Assembly (NCBI RefSeq): GCF_022179525.1
Contig: NZ_BPQX01000061.1
Span: 1-60,838 of the forward strand
Source of the DNA: Methylobacterium persicinum
Lineage (GTDB): Bacteria > Pseudomonadota > Alphaproteobacteria > Rhizobiales > Beijerinckiaceae
Length of the DNA stretch: 60,838 bases
Direction of reading: 5' to 3'
Both the position numbers and the translations under genes were made by a program. Below are positions 60,489-60,838 of this stretch, piece by piece (the stretch's first letter is position 1; each line of letters begins with the position of its first letter). Below the pieces are notes generated by a model. That model was not told the origin of the DNA, ran no database searches, and saw nothing but the letters and a program-made list of their open reading frames with translations.

Positions 60489-60696
60489 CCTGTTCATCGG
60501 CGCCGGCCGCGGAAGCGGACCGGTTGACGACGCACCTTCTGAACATCGCGGCAGGGTTGGCCGGCGAACGCCGGACGCGCTGCTGTTTTTGTCTCTCAGG
60601 TGTAGGGTTTCTGCCCTTGGGGCGGGTGATCCTGGCTCTTTGACATTGTGATTTGAGGAAGGGAGACGCGGACGGCGTTTCGACTTGTCCTTGCGG
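60489..60696 (+). promoter_or_regulatory. rRNA operon leader (16S gene itself absent)
   Basis: The leader contains GGCTCTTTGACATTGTGATT (about 60634-60653), the conserved stretch found before 16S rRNA in alphaproteobacteria (antitermination/processing region), followed by GAGGAAGGGAGACGCGGACG. The 16S gene should begin some tens to hundreds of bases further on, but the sequence folds back at 60697. Confidence 0.7.
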
Positions 60697-60838
60697 GTCT
60701 GGCGAGAGCCGCAAGGACAAGTCGAAACGCCGTCCGCGTCTCCCTTCCTCAAATCACAATGTCAAAGAGCCAGGATCACCCGCCCCAAGGGCAGAAACCC
60801 TACACCTGAGAGACAAAAACAGCAGCGCGTCCGGCGTT
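60567..60838. repeat. Perfect 130-bp fold-back palindrome at contig end
   Basis: Bases 60567-60696 and 60709-60838 are perfect reverse complements over 130 bp, with a 12-nt centre. The second arm simply replays the rRNA leader backwards to the last base of the window. A natural perfect palindrome of this size would be unstable, so an assembly fold-back at the repeated rRNA operon, perhaps seeded by a real processing-stem hairpin near the centre, is the best explanation. Confidence 0.9.

Noticed and set aside
60567-60838. Natural transcription terminator or cruciform
   Set aside because: A perfect 130-bp palindrome that replays the leader up to the last base is far better explained as a contig-end fold-back.

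Overview
The window is a GC-rich (about 70%) bacterial chromosome segment from an alphaproteobacterium of the order Hyphomicrobiales, most probably Methylobacterium or a close relative. The evidence is a lanthanide-type PQQ alcohol dehydrogenase with its accessory genes, a rhizobial-type two-beta-barrel porin, a MucR-family regulator, DUF1127 and GCG/CRPN small proteins, TrmFO, GluQ and an alphaproteobacterial rRNA-operon leader. Both ends look like contig ends. The first ~130 bp is an inverted piece of a porin gene joined to the rest of a porin. The last ~270 bp is a perfect 130-bp fold-back in the leader of an rRNA operon whose 16S gene is not present.

Region by region. (1) 0.1-1.5 kb: 5'-truncated porin and a strong bidirectional terminator. 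(2) 1.6-11.7 kb: a quinoprotein ethanol-oxidation island like the ped/exa loci of Pseudomonas. It holds an AgmR/ErbR-type response regulator, exaF, an XoxJ-like periplasmic binding protein, a PedF-type cytochrome c, a divergent PQQ-system binding protein, a YVTN beta-propeller protein, and a FIST protein coupled to a NahK/ErcS'-type hybrid kinase, then a small PilZ protein. No ABC ATPase or permease accompanies the island here. (3) 11.7-20.3 kb: an Mfd-like helicase, aminopeptidase N and a PAS sensor kinase. (4) 20.3-28.6 kb: surface polysaccharide genes (Wzx-like flippase, SGNH hydrolase, OpgC-like acyltransferase, the dTDP-L-rhamnose set rmlC-B-D-A) and queE. (5) 28.9-33 kb: D,D-carboxypeptidase with a Lys/Ala tail, COG0523 GTPase, endonuclease III and an HPr-like protein. 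(6) 33-39.6 kb: tamA-tamB. (7) 39.7-47.1 kb: chemoreceptor with a NIT domain, cupin, MFS transporter, uvrA. (8) 47.1-60.3 kb: outer-membrane protein, a catalytically dead HtrA-like protein, GCG/CRPN protein, DUF1127, trmFO, rarA, an active HtrA/DegP, a MucR-family protein, a Cys-rich anchored peptide coupled to gluQ, and an M23 endopeptidase. (9) 60.3-60.8 kb: rRNA promoter and leader.

The most coherent system is the alcohol-oxidation island. ExaF would oxidise ethanol or other alcohols in the periplasm with PQQ and a lanthanide and pass electrons to the PedF-type cytochrome; the binding proteins and propeller are family members known only by their association with such enzymes. The FIST/hybrid-kinase pair and the LuxR-type regulator flank it and are the obvious candidate control circuit (inference). 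A second notable feature is a ~90-bp inverted-arm repeat, present as three complete copies and one half copy. One copy lies across the 5' end of the beta-propeller gene, and the half copy is translated inside the N-terminus of TamB.
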